64,000 nt of DNA, taken from Actinomycetes bacterium (GTDB lineage Bacteria; Actinomycetota; Acidimicrobiia; Acidimicrobiales; RAAP-2). The position numbers were made by a program, and so were the translations under genes. Shown here piece by piece: positions 1 to 9,938 of the stretch. The stretch covers positions 37,100 to 101,099 of the forward strand of contig JAKBNL010000008.1 in assembly GCA_021831035.1 (NCBI GenBank). The letters are read 5' to 3'. Position 1 is the first letter of the stretch; each line of letters begins with the position of its first letter. The notes under the pieces were generated by a model. That model had not been told where the DNA came from, did not search any database, and saw only the letters and a program-made list of their open reading frames with translations.

Positions 1-309
1 GAGGTGGTGGGTGAGGGCGAGCAGCGCGAGGGCGCTCGCCACCACGGTCAGGGCGAGGTTGTTCGCCTGGATCCACCGGGGGCGGCTCCACCGGTCGGCG
101 AGCACGCCGCCGACGGGCGCGCTCACCACCGCGGGCAGCCACGCCGCGGCCGTCAACACCCCCAGCCAGACCGGGTCGTGGGTCCGCTCGGTGAGGTAGA
201 TACCGAGGGCCACGCTCTGCATCCACGTGCCGACCGACGAGACGAGCGACGAGGAGAGCGCCAGGGCGAAACTGCGGTGTCGCAGCGGGCGAAGTGAGGT
301 GGGCGCCAC
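1..309 (-). CDS. MFS transporter, N-terminal part (cut by window edge)
   Basis: This is the first 103 codons of a leftward gene that runs off the window. Translation from the GTG at 309 begins VAPTSLRPLRHRSFALA and continues into alternating hydrophobic segments with the major-facilitator loop GGVLADRWSRPRW between the second and third helices (the G-x-L-A-D-R-x-x-R-x-x signature). It looks most like the EntS/MFS_3 exporter group. The substrate cannot be told. A 57-codon single-helix protein ends 10 bp upstream on the same strand, so the two may be co-transcribed. No clear ribosome binding site was seen, so the exact start is uncertain. Confidence 0.75.
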   Translation of the reverse strand, partial: MAPTSLRPLRHRSFALALSSSLVSSVGTWMQSVALGIYLTERTHDPVWLGVLTAAAWLPAVVSAPVGGVLADRWSRPRWIQANNLALTVVASALALLALTHHL

Positions 310-319
310 GACGGCGCGG

Positions 320-493
320 TCAGTCGGTCGGGGGGCCGGTGTCCTCGTCGGAGGCGTGGCGGCGGGGTCGCAGGGCGAACCACCACACCGAGAAGACCGT
401 GGCCAGCGCCCCGAGCGCCCCGAGGCTCGAGCGTACGGGATGACCGTGGCCGGGCTCGGTCGGGTTCGTCTCGGGGTCGCTCACGGCGTCCAT
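320..493 (-). CDS. small hypothetical protein with one membrane helix
   Basis: A 57-codon reading frame starts at the ATG at 493 and ends TGA just before the MFS gene. The product has an acidic, proline-rich N-terminus (MDAVSDPETNPTEPG), one hydrophobic stretch around residues 27-41 (LGALGALATVFSVWWFAL), then a basic RPRRH patch and an acidic tail, so it would be a single-pass membrane protein. No family is recognised. Position and strand suggest a short operon with the downstream exporter. No ribosome binding site is obvious and a strong hairpin lies directly upstream, so its expression is uncertain. Confidence 0.45.
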   Translation of the reverse strand: MDAVSDPETNPTEPGHGHPVRSSLGALGALATVFSVWWFALRPRRHASDEDTGPPTD

Positions 494-500
494 CGTAACG

Positions 501-532
501 ACGCCGGGCCGGGGAGTGCCCCGGCCCGGCGT
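501..532 (-). terminator. GC-rich hairpin downstream of the YceI gene
   Basis: A perfect 14-bp inverted repeat (501-514 with 519-532) encloses the tetraloop AGTG, 12 bp past the YceI stop codon. It lacks a T tract, as many high-GC terminators do. It is most likely the transcription terminator of the YceI gene. Confidence 0.7.
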
Positions 533-544
533 TCGCCGATCGGC

Positions 545-1105
545 TCAGGCCTTGGAGGCCTCGACGGCGAGCTCGATCGTGACCTTGTTGCTCACGACGA
601 CCGTGCCGTTCTCGAGGGCGCCCTCGAAGTTGACGCCGAAGTCGCGCCGGTCGATCTCGGTGCGGGCCTCGAAGCCGACGACGGTCGAGCCGGGCGCCAT
701 CCCGGTGCCCGAGCCGAGGTACTCGAGGTCGAAGGTGACCGTCTTGGTCACACCCTTGATCGTGAGCTCGCCGGTCAGCTCGAAACGGTCGGTGCCCTTC
801 GCGCGCAGCGCGGTCGAGGTGAACGAGAGGGTGGGGTACGTCTCGATCTCGAGGAAGTCCCCGCTCTTGAGGTGGTTGTCGCGCATCTCGTTGTTGGTCG
901 TGATCGAGGCGGCCTGGACGGTGGCTTCGGCCTTGGAGGCCTCGAGGGTCTCGCCGACGGTGATCGTGCCGTTGAACTCGTTGAACTGGCCGCGGACCTT
1001 GGCGGCGACCAGGTGGCGCACGACGAAGCCGACGGTGCTGTGCACCGGGTCGATCGTGTAGACGCCGGCGGGCGGCAGCTGGGTGGTGGTGGGGGCGGTG
1101 GTCAT
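545..1105 (-). CDS. YceI-family lipid-binding-like protein
   Basis: The 186-residue product carries the YceI lipocalin-like beta-barrel pattern: GVYTIDPVHSTVGFVVRH near the N-terminus, VRGQFNEFNGTI, MRDNHLKSGDFLEIETYP and the C-terminal RRDFGVNF motif. YceI proteins bind polyisoprenoid or other amphiphilic lipids. No signal peptide is visible, so this is probably a cytoplasmic member. The ATG at 1105 is chosen over an upstream one because AAGGAG lies at the right distance before it and the upstream start would overlap the promoter. The gene is divergent from a MarR regulator, which very likely represses it through the palindrome in its promoter. Confidence 0.88.
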   Translation of the reverse strand: MTTAPTTTQLPPAGVYTIDPVHSTVGFVVRHLVAAKVRGQFNEFNGTITVGETLEASKAEATVQAASITTNNEMRDNHLKSGDFLEIETYPTLSFTSTALRAKGTDRFELTGELTIKGVTKTVTFDLEYLGSGTGMAPGSTVVGFEARTEIDRRDFGVNFEGALENGTVVVSNKVTIELAVEASKA

Positions 1106-1138
1106 GGGGTCTCCTTGGGTGGTATTGCGGTTTCCGTC

Positions 1139-1168
1139 ATTATATCTGCTCACGCAGATACTTGTCAA
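1139..1168 (-). promoter_or_regulatory. Consensus sigma-70-type promoter of the YceI gene
   Basis: Read leftward, a perfect TTGACA (1168-1163) is followed after 18 bp by a perfect TATAAT (1144-1139). This is the best match to the bacterial housekeeping consensus noticed in the window. The predicted transcript starts about 30 nt before the ATG and contains the AAGGAG ribosome binding site. Confidence 0.85.
1143..1160. promoter_or_regulatory. MarR operator palindrome between -35 and -10
   Basis: TATCTGC (1143-1149) and GCAGATA (1154-1160) form a perfect 7-bp inverted repeat around TCAC. It fills the spacer of the YceI promoter and overlaps its -10 box, so an occupying repressor would block RNA polymerase. 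The adjacent MarR gene product is the obvious ligand. Confidence 0.75.
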
Positions 1169-1202
1169 GCAGAATCAGATTTCTCAGATATTCTGCTATG
1201 CT
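1169..1202 (+). promoter_or_regulatory. Second inverted repeat and leaderless promoter of the marR gene
   Basis: GCAGAAT (1169-1175) and ATTCTGC (1190-1196) are perfect inverted arms around 14 bp. TATGCT (1197-1202) follows, 7 nt before the GTG start at 1210, giving a leaderless -10 arrangement. The repeat would cover the upstream promoter region and probably mediates autoregulation. Confidence 0.65.
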
Positions 1203-1209
1203 CTCCCCC

Positions 1210-1674
1210 GTGACCATCGACACGGCGGCCTGCCCCTCGGGCGACGAGCGGGTCCTGTTGTTCGGCCTGCTGGCCGAGACCAACGCCCGACTCTCGCGCG
1301 ACCTCGCCACGGCCCTCGAGGCCGAGTGCGGGCTCCCCCTCGCGTGGTTCGACGTCCTCTTGCGCCTGCGCCGGGCCGAGGACGGGCGCCTCAAGATGAG
1401 CCAGATGGCCGACGCCATCGTGCACTCGACCGGGGGCACGACGCGCCTCGTGGACCGGCTCGAGGAGGCCGGGCTCGTGACGCGCCAGAGCTGCCCCAAC
1501 GACCGGCGGGCCGTCTACGTGGCCATCACCCCCGCCGGCAACGCCCGGCTCGACGGGGCGTTGGCCGTGCACCTGGAGTTCCTCGACCGTCAGCTGGCGA
1601 CGCGACTCAGCGAGGACGAGCGCGCGGCGCTTCGCGGGCTGCTCACCAAACTGGGCGAGCCCCTCGCTCCCTAG
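1210..1674 (+). CDS. MarR-family transcriptional regulator
   Basis: The 154-residue protein has a dimerisation helix at each end around a winged helix-turn-helix: KMSQMADAIVHSTGGTTRLV is the recognition region and CPNDRRAVYVAITPAG the wing with the family's D-R pair. MarR proteins usually bind palindromes as dimers and release DNA on binding small phenolic or oxidising ligands. The GTG at 1210 is preferred because TATGCT ends 7 nt upstream; the in-frame ATG at 1198 lies inside that box. The stop codon shares CTAG with the stop of the convergent ileS gene. The likely target is the divergent YceI gene. Confidence 0.85.
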   Translation: MTIDTAACPSGDERVLLFGLLAETNARLSRDLATALEAECGLPLAWFDVLLRLRRAEDGRLKMSQMADAIVHSTGGTTRLVDRLEEAGLVTRQSCPNDRRAVYVAITPAGNARLDGALAVHLEFLDRQLATRLSEDERAALRGLLTKLGEPLAP

Positions 1675-4600
1675 ACCCGGACGATCCAGGCCCGCGCGTC
1701 GCGGCCGTCGTCGAGGTCGAGGCGGCTCCCCTCCCCCTCGCCGGCGAGCGCCAGCACCTCGACCGCCAGCACCTCACGGGCGATCGAGGCGAACTCCTCG
1801 CCCAGGTCGTCAAGCCCGGTGACCCGCAGCACGATGCGGTCGGCGACCTCGAGGCCCGATACCTTGCGCAGGTCCTGCACCTGACGCACGACGTCGCGCG
1901 CCAGGCCCCGTCGCACGAGGCCCTCGTCGAGGGCGAGGTCGAGGGCCACGACCTCGCCCCGATCTCGCGACACGGCGAAGCCGCCGTGGCCGCTCACGCG
2001 CAGCTCCACGTCCTCGCTGGTGAGTTCGACGGGCTCGCCCTCCAGGGTGACCGTGACCGGTCGACCCGACTCGAGCGCCTCGGCGGCGGCGACCGGGTCG
2101 AGGGCCGCGAGCGCGCCGCGCAACTCCTTCACCGCCTCGCCCAGGCGCGGGCCGACCCGACGGAAGTTGGGCACGAGCGCGAAGTCGAGCACCTCGGCCA
2201 GCTCGCCACCGAAGTCGAGGCGGTCGACGTTGAGCTCGTCCTCGACGATCCCCACCGGCGGGCGGGGCGTGCCCGGCGCCAGGAAGACGAGGGCCCGCGA
2301 GAGGGGCTGGCGCACCCGCACGCCGGCCTCGGCCCGCGCGGCGCGCCCGAGCGACGTGAGCCGACGCGCGACGGCCATCGAGGCCTCCAGGGCCTCGTCG
2401 CGGCGCGACGAGTCGCCCGAGGGCCAGTCGACAAGGTGGACCGAGTCCTCGTCGGCCACGGCGAAGAGCTCGTGGTAGAGCCGGTCGGCGAGGAACGGGC
2501 ACAGGGGGGCGAGCAGCAGGGTCACCCGGCGCAACACCTCGAGCAGGGTCGCCTGAGCGGCCAGGGTGTCCGAGCGCGGCGCGGTGGGGTCGGTGCGCCA
2601 GAATCGGCGCCGGCTCCGTCGCACGTACCAGTTGGAGACGTCGTCGACGAGTTCGCGCAGGGCGTCGGCCGCGGCGAGGGGCTCGTAGCCGTCGAGGGCG
2701 GCCGTCACGGCCTGGGTGGCCGCCTCGGTGCGCGAGAGGACCCACCGATCGATGGCCGTGCGCTCGCCCACCGCCACGACGGCCGGGTCCTCGGGGTCGA
2801 AGCCGTTGAGCGACGCGTAGGTGGTGAAGAAGCTCACCGTATTCCACAGCGTGACCAGCGTCTCTCTCAGGGCACCGTCGATCGCCCCGAGGCTCGTGCG
2901 CGTGGAGGTCCACGGCGAGCCCTGGGAGAACATCCACCAGCGCAGCGCGTCGGCGCCTCGGGACGACAGGACTTCCCAGGGGTCGATCACGTTGCCCAGG
3001 GATTTGCTCATCTTGCGGCCGGTCTCGTCGACGATGTGGCCTAGGCAGAGCACGTGCTCGAAGGGACTGCGCCCGAAGACGAGGGTGTTGACCGCGAGCA
3101 GCGAGTAGAACCAGCCGCGCGTCTGGTCGATGGCCTCGGCGATGAGCTGGGCGGGAAAACTGAACGCCTCGGTGCTGCCCGGGGCGTGGGGGTAGCCCAC
3201 CTGGGCGGCCGGCATCGAGCCCGAGTCGAACCACGCGTCGATCACCGGTTCGACGCGACGCGCGGGCGACCCGCACACCGGGCAGTCGAAGACGACCTCG
3301 TCGATCTCGGGCCGGTGGGGCTCCACGTGGTTGAGGTCGCGACCCGCCAGGGCGCTGAGCTCGGCGCGCGAACCCACGCAGTGCAGGTGACCGGCGGCGC
3401 AGCGCCAGATGGGCAGGGGCGTGCCCCAGTAGCGGTCGCGCGAGAGGGCCCAGTCGACGTTGTTCTCCAGCCACTCGCCCATCCGCCCGTCGCGGATGTA
3501 GCCCGGGTGCCAGTCGATCGCCGCGTTCTCGGCGATGAGCCGGCCCTTCAGGCGGCTCGTCGCGACGTACCAGCTCGGCTTGCCCCAGTAGATGAGGACG
3601 GTGTCGCAGCGCCAGCAGTGCGGCAGGGCGTGGACGTAGTCCATCCGCCGGATGAGAAGGCCCCGACGCTCGAGTTCGTCGTTGATCGCCGGGTTGGCCT
3701 CGCGCACGCCCACCCCCTCGAGCCACGCGACGGCGCTGGTGAAGGCGCCCGTCGGGCCGACCGGGTTCAGCGTGGGCAGGCCGTTCTCGCGCGCGACCTG
3801 GCGGTCGACCTCGCCGAAGGCCGGCGACTGGTGCACGAGGCCCGTGCCGTCCTCGGTGGTGACGTAGTCGGCCGCGACTACCACACAGCACTCGGCGCCC
3901 TCGGGGATCGCCACGTCGGCGAAGGGCCGCTCGTAGTGCAGCCCGAGCAGCGCCCTGCCCGTGAACGTGGCGCCGATCGTCGCCCCCTCGCCGAAGACCG
4001 CCTCGGCCAGGTCGCGCGCGACGACGGTGCCCTCCACGACGGCGTAGTCGATGTCGGGGTTCACGGCCACCGCGACGTTCGAGAGCAGCGTCCAGGGCGT
4101 CGTCGTCCACACCGCGAGGTGGGTCGCCCCACCGAGGTCGCTCCGGTCCCGCGCGTCGGTGAGGGGCAGTCGCACGTAGCAGCTCTGGTCGACCTCGTCG
4201 TAGTACACGCCGGGCTGGCCGAGCTCGTGGGAGGAGAGGGCCGTCTCGCACCGGGGGCAGTAGGGCACGACCTTGAGGTCCTCGTAGAGCAGCTCGGCGT
4301 CGAAGAGGTGCTTCAGGTGCCACCAGACCGACTCCACGTAGGCGGGGTGGAAGGTGTAGTAGGCGTGCTCGAGGTCGGTCCAGTAGCCGATGCGCTCGGT
4401 GAGGCGCTCGAACTCGCCCACGAAGACGAGCACCGACTCGCGGCACAGCCGGGTGAACTCGGCGACCCCGACCTCCTCCTCGATCGCCTTCTTGCCCGAG
4501 ATGCCCAGCTGTTTCTCCACCTGGACCTCGACGGGCAGGCCGTGGGTGTCCCAGCCGGCCCGGCGGGCCACGTAGTAGCCCCGCATCGTGCGGTAACGGC

Positions 4601-4805
4601 AGAAGAGGTCCTTGTAGACCCGGGCCCACACGTGGTGGAGCCCCGGCTTGCCGTTGGCCGTAGGCGGACCCTCGTAGAAGACCCACGACGGACGTCCCTC
4701 GCGCAGTCGCATCGAGCGCTCGAAGACCTGGTTGGCCCTCCAGCGGGCGAGCTCGGCCTCTTCGAGGGCGACGAAGTCGAACTCGGGACTGAGCGGACGG
4801 AACAT
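1671..4805 (-). CDS. ileS: isoleucyl-tRNA synthetase (IleRS2 type, swapped HIGH motif)
   Basis: The 1044-residue enzyme charges tRNA-Ile with isoleucine. The class I catalytic fold is clear: GPPTANGKPGLHH at residues 46-58, then WDTHGLPVE, the editing domain with TTTPWTLLSN, and KMSKSLGN from residue 598. The HIGH signature reads G55-L56-H57-H58 (GXHH) rather than HXGH, a variant described for mupirocin hyper-resistant IleRS2 enzymes. Cysteine pairs such as CPRC and CPVC may bind zinc. The C-terminal region matches the long, eukaryote-like IleRS2 group. The ATG at 4805 follows AAGGAG; two in-frame ATGs upstream have no such site. The gene stands alone, convergent with marR. Confidence 0.95.
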   Translation of the reverse strand: MFRPLSPEFDFVALEEAELARWRANQVFERSMRLREGRPSWVFYEGPPTANGKPGLHHVWARVYKDLFCRYRTMRGYYVARRAGWDTHGLPVEVQVEKQLGISGKKAIEEEVGVAEFTRLCRESVLVFVGEFERLTERIGYWTDLEHAYYTFHPAYVESVWWHLKHLFDAELLYEDLKVVPYCPRCETALSSHELGQPGVYYDEVDQSCYVRLPLTDARDRSDLGGATHLAVWTTTPWTLLSNVAVAVNPDIDYAVVEGTVVARDLAEAVFGEGATIGATFTGRALLGLHYERPFADVAIPEGAECCVVVAADYVTTEDGTGLVHQSPAFGEVDRQVARENGLPTLNPVGPTGAFTSAVAWLEGVGVREANPAINDELERRGLLIRRMDYVHALPHCWRCDTVLIYWGKPSWYVATSRLKGRLIAENAAIDWHPGYIRDGRMGEWLENNVDWALSRDRYWGTPLPIWRCAAGHLHCVGSRAELSALAGRDLNHVEPHRPEIDEVVFDCPVCGSPARRVEPVIDAWFDSGSMPAAQVGYPHAPGSTEAFSFPAQLIAEAIDQTRGWFYSLLAVNTLVFGRSPFEHVLCLGHIVDETGRKMSKSLGNVIDPWEVLSSRGADALRWWMFSQGSPWTSTRTSLGAIDGALRETLVTLWNTVSFFTTYASLNGFDPEDPAVVAVGERTAIDRWVLSRTEAATQAVTAALDGYEPLAAADALRELVDDVSNWYVRRSRRRFWRTDPTAPRSDTLAAQATLLEVLRRVTLLLAPLCPFLADRLYHELFAVADEDSVHLVDWPSGDSSRRDEALEASMAVARRLTSLGRAARAEAGVRVRQPLSRALVFLAPGTPRPPVGIVEDELNVDRLDFGGELAEVLDFALVPNFRRVGPRLGEAVKELRGALAALDPVAAAEALESGRPVTVTLEGEPVELTSEDVELRVSGHGGFAVSRDRGEVVALDLALDEGLVRRGLARDVVRQVQDLRKVSGLEVADRIVLRVTGLDDLGEEFASIAREVLAVEVLALAGEGEGSRLDLDDGRDARAWIVRV

Positions 4806-4872
4806 GGGACTCCTTCGGGGTTCACCCATGGTACTGAAGGGCACTCGGGGCCCCGCCGCCTAGGGTGGCGCG

Positions 4873-5337
4873 GTGCCCCTCACGGTGGAGACCGAGCCGG
4901 TCACCGGCTACGGCGCGCGCAGCCTCTACCTCGCGGCCCTCGACGAGCTCGCGCGCCGCTACGAGCGCACGACGCTGCGCGAGGCCCTCGAGGAGTACGA
5001 GCCGCCGCGCGGACTCTTCGTCGTCGCCCGCGAGGGCGGCGCGCTCGCGGGCGGGGCGGGGGTGCGCTCGATCGGCCCCCCCGCCGAGGCGCTCGGTGAG
5101 GTCAAGCGACTCTGGGTGCGCCCCGACCTGCGCCGGCGCGGGGTGGCGACGCGACTCATGAGCGCCCTCGAGGGCTACGCGCGCGCGGCCGGGTTCGCCC
5201 GTCTCTACCTCGAGACGGGTCCGCGCCAGCCCGAGGCCATCGCCCTGTACCGCCGCGAAGGGTGGGACGAGGTCACGGCGTACCCCGTGGGCGCCACGCG
5301 CCACCCGAACTCCCTGCTCTTCTCGAAGCCTCTCTAG
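4873..5337 (+). CDS. GNAT-family N-acetyltransferase
   Basis: A 154-residue single-domain acetyltransferase. Motif A, which binds acetyl-CoA, is RLWVRPDLRRRGVATRLM, and the fold ends with the usual ARLYLETGPRQPEAIALYRR segment. The substrate is unknown; the motif layout resembles small amino-acid or protein N-acetyltransferases. GTG at 4873 lies 6 nt after TAGGGT (4861-4866), fitting leaderless initiation. The gene ends in a CTAG shared with the convergent HAD phosphatase gene. Confidence 0.85.
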   Translation: MPLTVETEPVTGYGARSLYLAALDELARRYERTTLREALEEYEPPRGLFVVAREGGALAGGAGVRSIGPPAEALGEVKRLWVRPDLRRRGVATRLMSALEGYARAAGFARLYLETGPRQPEAIALYRREGWDEVTAYPVGATRHPNSLLFSKPL

Positions 5338-5990
5338 GTGAAGCGGTCGTCGAGCCACGCCGCCTCCAGCTCCTCGAGGGACGCGAGGACGAGGTCGGCG
5401 AGGGCGTAGGCCGGAGCTCCGCGGTCCTCGACCGCCGGTACCGCGACGACCGTCATGCGCCCGGCCTTGCCCGCGAGGACCCCGGCCGCCGAATCCTCGA
5501 CGACCAGGCAGGCCGTCGGCTCGACGTGAAGGGCCGCGGCGGCACTCAAGAAGACGCCCGGGTGGGGCTTGCCGTAGGGCTCGTCCTCGGCGGAGTGGAT
5601 CGCCGCGAAGCGCCCCCGCAGGCCGAAGTGGTCGAGACAGCGCTCGATGAGCGCGGTCGGGGTCGAGCTCGCGAGCGCGAGGGGACCCCGCGCCTCGGCC
5701 AGCTCGAGGGCCCGCAGGGCCCCCGGCAGCAGACGGCCCTCGGCCTCGACGAGGTCGCCCACGCGCGCGAGGAGCTCGGCCACCACCGTCGCGTCGCTCG
5801 GTCCGCTCCAGGGCTGGCGGGCGCGCCAGAACGCCACCACCTCCTCGACGAACATACCCTTGGTCGCGCGCAGGTCGGCGGGGAGGACGACCCCGAGTCG
5901 CCCGAAGACCTCGTGCTCGGCGCGGTGCCAGAGCACCTCGGAGTCGATGAGGAGCCCGTCCATGTCGAACAGCGTCGCGCGCAGGGTCAC
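5334..5990 (-). CDS. HAD-superfamily hydrolase, beta-phosphoglucomutase/phosphatase type
   Basis: The 218-residue protein begins with the HAD nucleophile motif LFDMDGLLIDSE (both aspartates present), has a helical cap, the threonine/serine motif LALASSTPT, then KPHPGVFL with the conserved lysine and the acidic VVEDSAAGV motif. This is the subfamily of phosphoglycolate phosphatase, beta-phosphoglucomutase and similar sugar-phosphate phosphatases; the substrate is not predictable. GTG at 5990 gives the normal N-terminus; an upstream GTG at 6008 would add six unusual residues. It is divergent from an acetyltransferase gene and shares its stop CTAG with the one downstream. Confidence 0.85.
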   Translation of the reverse strand: MTLRATLFDMDGLLIDSEVLWHRAEHEVFGRLGVVLPADLRATKGMFVEEVVAFWRARQPWSGPSDATVVAELLARVGDLVEAEGRLLPGALRALELAEARGPLALASSTPTALIERCLDHFGLRGRFAAIHSAEDEPYGKPHPGVFLSAAAALHVEPTACLVVEDSAAGVLAGKAGRMTVVAVPAVEDRGAPAYALADLVLASLEELEAAWLDDRFT

Positions 5991-6010
5991 CCCCCGACCA
6001 TTACACACCC

Positions 6011-6020
6011 GCTATAGCGT
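6011..6020. promoter_or_regulatory. Palindromic -10 region between divergent genes
   Basis: GCTATAGC (6011-6018) is self-complementary. Rightward it contains TAGCGT (6015-6020), 6 nt before the GTG at 6027. Leftward it offers TATAGC ahead of the HAD gene. One short element may therefore drive both genes. Confidence 0.5.
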
Positions 6021-6026
6021 GAGCCC

Positions 6027-6923
6027 GTGAGGGTGCGCCCGCTCGGTCCGCGCGACGTGGACGCGGTGTGCGAACGGGTCGTCGCGCGCGTGGCGGCCGC
6101 GGCCGAGCGCAGCGCCCTCCTCCAGGGAACACTCGATCGGGAGGCGCTACGCCGCGCGGTCGCGAGCGTCGCGCCGGCGTGGGTGGCACGCTCCCGGGGG
6201 CGTATCCTCGGGCACCTCGCGACCGCGCTGGTCGACGCGTCGCGGGGTCGCGCCTGGGTCCCCCCGGACGGGGCGAGCTTTGACGGCCCGGCCGTGCTCG
6301 GCGCGTTGGTCGCCGCCGCGGCGCCCGCGTGGCGCGACGCGGGCGCGGACGGCTTCTCGGCCTGGGTCTACGACGAGCCGAGCGAGGTCGGTGCGTGGAC
6401 GGCGTGCGGAGCCACCCTGCGCGCTCGCCGGCGCGTGCGGGTGCTCCCGTCGACGCCCGGCCCCCACGCGGGGACGGGGCTCGGGCTGCGCCGGGCCGGG
6501 ATCGGCGACCTCGAGGTCGCCCTCACGCTCGATCGGTGGGGGGATCCGCCGGCCGGCCCGGTGCCCGGGGAGAGCGAGCGCCGCCGCGAGGTCGCCGACC
6601 TGCTCGGGGACCCCGACGTCGACTACCTGGTGGCCGAACTCGAGGGGCGCGCGATCGCCCAGGCGGTGGTGATGCCTCTGGCGTCGCGCCGGGGCAGCCG
6701 TGGTGACGCCGTCCACCTGAGCGCCGTCGCGGTCGACCCGGGCCGGCGCGGGCGTGGCCTCGGCAGCGCCCTCGTCGAGTCGGTCCTCGAGCGGGCCCGG
6801 TCGGCCGGCTACGCCGTCGCCGAGGTCAACTGGCGCACCGCCGACCCCCGGGTCGAGCGGTTCTGGCGCGGGCGCGGCTTCACGCCCACCCACGCGCTGC
6901 TCGAGGGGCCGCTCCCGGCCTAG
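6027..6923 (+). CDS. tandem-domain GNAT acetyltransferase
   Basis: A 298-residue protein with two acetyltransferase-like halves. The C-terminal half (about 150-298) has a full acetyl-CoA motif, VAVDPGRRGRGLGSALV, and the closing VERFWRGRGF strand. The N-terminal half is recognisable only by fold-like pattern and seems degenerate. The architecture recalls two-domain enzymes such as mycothiol synthase MshD, but the similarity visible here is too general for that call. GTG at 6027 is placed 6 nt after TAGCGT. The gene ends in GCC TAG, which forms the left border of the MITE-like element. Confidence 0.75.
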   Translation: MRVRPLGPRDVDAVCERVVARVAAAAERSALLQGTLDREALRRAVASVAPAWVARSRGRILGHLATALVDASRGRAWVPPDGASFDGPAVLGALVAAAAPAWRDAGADGFSAWVYDEPSEVGAWTACGATLRARRRVRVLPSTPGPHAGTGLGLRRAGIGDLEVALTLDRWGDPPAGPVPGESERRREVADLLGDPDVDYLVAELEGRAIAQAVVMPLASRRGSRGDAVHLSAVAVDPGRRGRGLGSALVESVLERARSAGYAVAEVNWRTADPRVERFWRGRGFTPTHALLEGPLPA

Positions 6924-7082
6924 GAGACTTTTGAACAATCCACATCGAGAAGTGGGTGCGCGATTCTTGTTGGACTGATTTGATCTCGAGGACGATTGGA
7001 AGCCGTCTTAGAGCGCTACAGCGCGTTGGTCCACTCCGTCGCTTTGGGTGAGTAATCCCAAAGCGACTAATTCATCAGTCTC

Positions 7083-7086
<4 letters not shown>
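6920..7086. mobile_element. MITE-like element with CTAG target duplication
   Basis: The 159 bp at 6924-7082 are flanked by CTAG on both sides (6920-6923 and 7083-7086). The ends are inverted repeats: GAGACT followed by a near-match GAA on the left, and TTC then AGTCTC on the right. Counting the flanks, GCCTAGGAGACT recurs perfectly inverted. Base composition is about 50% GC, far below its neighbours, and there is no reading frame of note. Removing the insert with one CTAG copy rebuilds a shared stop for the two convergent genes. This fits a non-autonomous transposable element, perhaps mobilised by an IS5-type transposase, whose targets are 4-bp YTAR sites. No second copy was seen in this window. 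Confidence 0.7.
7038..7067. terminator. Perfect 11-bp hairpin inside the MITE-like element
   Basis: Arms 7038-7048 and 7057-7067 pair perfectly around an 8-nt loop. It lies between the 3' ends of two convergent genes and could terminate transcription from either side. It is not followed by a T run. Confidence 0.55.
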
Positions 7087-7565
<479 letters not shown>

Positions 7566-7614
7566 GGTCGGACCCTAGCGGTCCCCATGGGGGGCCGACC
7601 CCTACGCTGGTCGC

Positions 7615-9889
<2,275 letters not shown>

Positions 9890-9938
9890 CGTCGATCACC
9901 TCTCACTCTCCGGGTGCCCCGCACCCACTCAGGGCCGA

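Noticed and set aside
1810..4686. Very long open frame overlapping ileS in another frame on the same strand
   Set aside because: Its translation is arginine/proline-rich with no recognisable motif, as expected from GC-rich shadow frames; ileS has full aminoacyl-tRNA synthetase motifs.
6924..7082. Possible tRNA or small RNA gene in this AT-richer segment
   Set aside because: No cloverleaf or T-loop consensus could be built; terminal inverted repeats and CTAG duplication explain it better as a mobile insert.
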